A stretch of 64,000 nt of DNA. Source: Lithodes maja (taxonomy: Eukaryota > Arthropoda > Malacostraca > Decapoda > Lithodidae). The stretch's first letter is position 1. Each line of letters begins with the position of its first letter. Positions 63,801 through 64,000 of the stretch are shown here, one piece after another. Below the pieces are notes generated by a model. It saw only the letters and a program-made list of their open reading frames with translations. It was not told the origin of the DNA and searched no databases. The DNA lies in contig JBAKBP010000187.1 of NCBI GenBank assembly GCA_037953745.1, forward strand, positions 1 to 64,000. The letters are read 5' to 3'. Both the position numbers and the translations under genes were made by a program.

Positions 63801-64000
63801 AGTGTCGTCAGCCTACCATCCCGAGAGTCAGGGAGTCTTGGAGCGGTGGCACTCGACCCTGAAGAGTATGCTACGCTGTTACTGTGCAGAACATGACACT
63901 GATTGGGATTTGGGTCTGCCGTATGTTCTGTTCGCTGCACGTGAAGTCCCAGGAGAGAGCCTGGGGTTCAGTCCAAATCAACTAGTCTTTGGCCATAATG
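60820..64000 (+). CDS. Gmr1-like copy B gag-protease-integrase polyprotein (incomplete at window end)
   Basis: 1060 codons open without a stop from the ATG at 60820. Residues ~45-95 form a helical segment that might be SAP-like (LTEQRLQAIDCYGL). Capsid-like region ~220-400; CCHC knuckle at 467-480; protease Asp 554 in LLRDTGASQ; LLLGNDF about 60 residues later; integrase zinc domain with His 849 and Cys 879/882; catalytic triad Asp 913, Asp 972, Glu 1008 with the canonical 35-residue spacing. RT would follow outside the window, as in copy A. Gag and pol are in one frame with no shift or stop between them. Potentially functional as far as visible. Confidence 0.93.
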   Translation, partial: MNSNCITSTMSNDSSFTGEDNTVQPSNQQVQQMFREGSGISGERDARAFLQTPLTEQRLQAIDCYGLRCLATVLGRDCPDSWPKKNLVACLLGDGDGAVGGVGSWGVPSKPPFHSTPELGPQPASLSTMQQEGSQGQAGLPVNTSRCGSPILCSPPPGLSPEMLFQLELAKFKLQETQIQQASIERIEVARIQANQDATRYQAEMDVEKSRVETTGRHLGGGHRVTDSLSHLIKLVPVFDETAVTEFFARFEKKCREYDWPEVKWAALVSSRLVGKGLKAYDALSLDESVVYGLVKEAVLRAYELQPETYRLKFRGVNKKSDVSFMEHARDLTDAGNNWFRSEHAESAEEIKQLFYLEQFYKCTGTDLTLNIKEKCPKTVEEAAKMADLRLSLIRGCGAAQRAESGQKGRYTPPTRVFDNNKSYDTHNHTKCIAPNNTYKHKPLPFTKGQAPSSPAQGKKPIGDVKCYKCQKLGHYSRECPSNTPAKPVSLVHSIGVSLKAAATARGRLSAAEAHAVKKRTEGSTPVRDTFCSHRGHGFVSWGSELRRVDLLRDTGASQTLLRNFTGKPINAARVVVVQGINATRSYPLVRLELRVGEVCRELDVGIVECLPVEGVDLLLGNDFAVPTSGTPPLVVAERAADVDGENREWVGRCQQDEMACVVTRSRSAAPAQPSTQPRGQWRKDQEKVAKGRKRDIDSAALLGDSVLGPIINTGVDSGPDMVCNKAELGKTSREARAVARATKAVEPTSRGNVLLQNHLDALTPRDISEQQLQDASLARYSNGAIELEEDGDAKPGDFFRLNRILYRRFLDPKSKWEGGARVVDQVVVPNKYRESLLCLAHDVPVAGHLGVTKTLAALGRFFWWPGVKADVCAWVAGCATCQTTGKPNQTIPKAPLFPIPVTGPPFSKVVVDLVGPFPPTSSGNKFLLTIMDVATRYPDAYPMRNGSAKAVVKNLLLFCSRYGFPREVQSDQGSNFTSKLFKQTLQLHGICSVVSSAYHPESQGVLERWHSTLKSMLRCYCAEHDTDWDLGLPYVLFAAREVPGESLGFSPNQLVFGHN

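Larger units (their letters stand above)
58773..64000 (+). mobile_element. Gmr1-like Ty3/gypsy retrotransposon, copy B (3' part outside window)
   Basis: Second copy of the element at 44936-54132 in opposite orientation: 5' LTR, PBS, gag, protease and integrase up to the window edge. Its coding frame is unbroken where copy A has a frameshift. With copy A it makes an inverted repeat with arms of at least 5.2 kb and a 4.6-kb spacer holding the PLE. The LTR follows the (TA)n tract directly. Confidence 0.92.

Overview
The window is eukaryotic and built almost entirely of nested transposable elements; I see no host gene I can support. Several decapod-like features (abundant DIRS-type tyrosine-recombinase retrotransposons, a GIY-YIG Penelope-like element, a Gmr1-type Ty3/gypsy element, heavy microsatellite content) suggest an arthropod, most likely a decapod crustacean. 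That assignment is inference from element content only.

Layout. 1-8903: a nearly complete DIRS retrotransposon on + (copy 1: leader, gag, RT/RNase H, tyrosine recombinase, internal complementary region, 3' inverted terminal repeat), whose 3' end abuts a short DIRS-like element of another subfamily (8904-9346). It carries a 629-bp insertion flanked by TTAA. 9347-11988: mostly unrecognised sequence with a short retroposon ending in (AAC)n and a ~90-bp tandem array. 11989-14189: a pogo/Tigger-like inverted-repeat element containing a 250-bp tandem array and a second, fold-back element (13063-14041). 15226-18906: a decayed DIRS gag (copy 4) ending in a 1.1-kb array of 27/30-bp repeats. 19004-27522: DIRS copy 2 on the minus strand, internally deleted and with a rearranged leader. 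27704-28144: a non-autonomous Helitron.

30406-44516 holds an older, internally deleted LTR-retrotransposon-like element (gag, protease, remnants of RT and integrase, then a Pro-rich ORF). It is split by DIRS copy 3 (31346-41475, minus), which itself contains a possible solo LTR, and by a 246-bp retroposon with a perfect 13-bp target duplication. 44936-54132: a Ty3/gypsy element on minus with integrase upstream of reverse transcriptase (Gmr1-like order), 1.8-kb LTRs, PBS and PPT. 58773-64000: a second copy of it on +, with an open gag-pol frame running off the window.

Between these two inverted Gmr1-like copies lies a Penelope-like element (55229-58740). Besides the RT/GIY-YIG ORF it contains, inside its own boundaries, a TATA box, an intronless Y-box-type cold-shock-domain ORF and a basic Q/P/S-rich ORF, then a hammerhead-like core and the start codon of the next tandem RT ORF. 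Read as a tandem PLE, this would make the cold-shock protein an upstream ORF1. I regard this as the most novel feature of the window. Secondary points are a strand-biased CCGGCG motif repeated through DIRS copies 1 and 2, and long overlapping open frames in the DIRS pol region.
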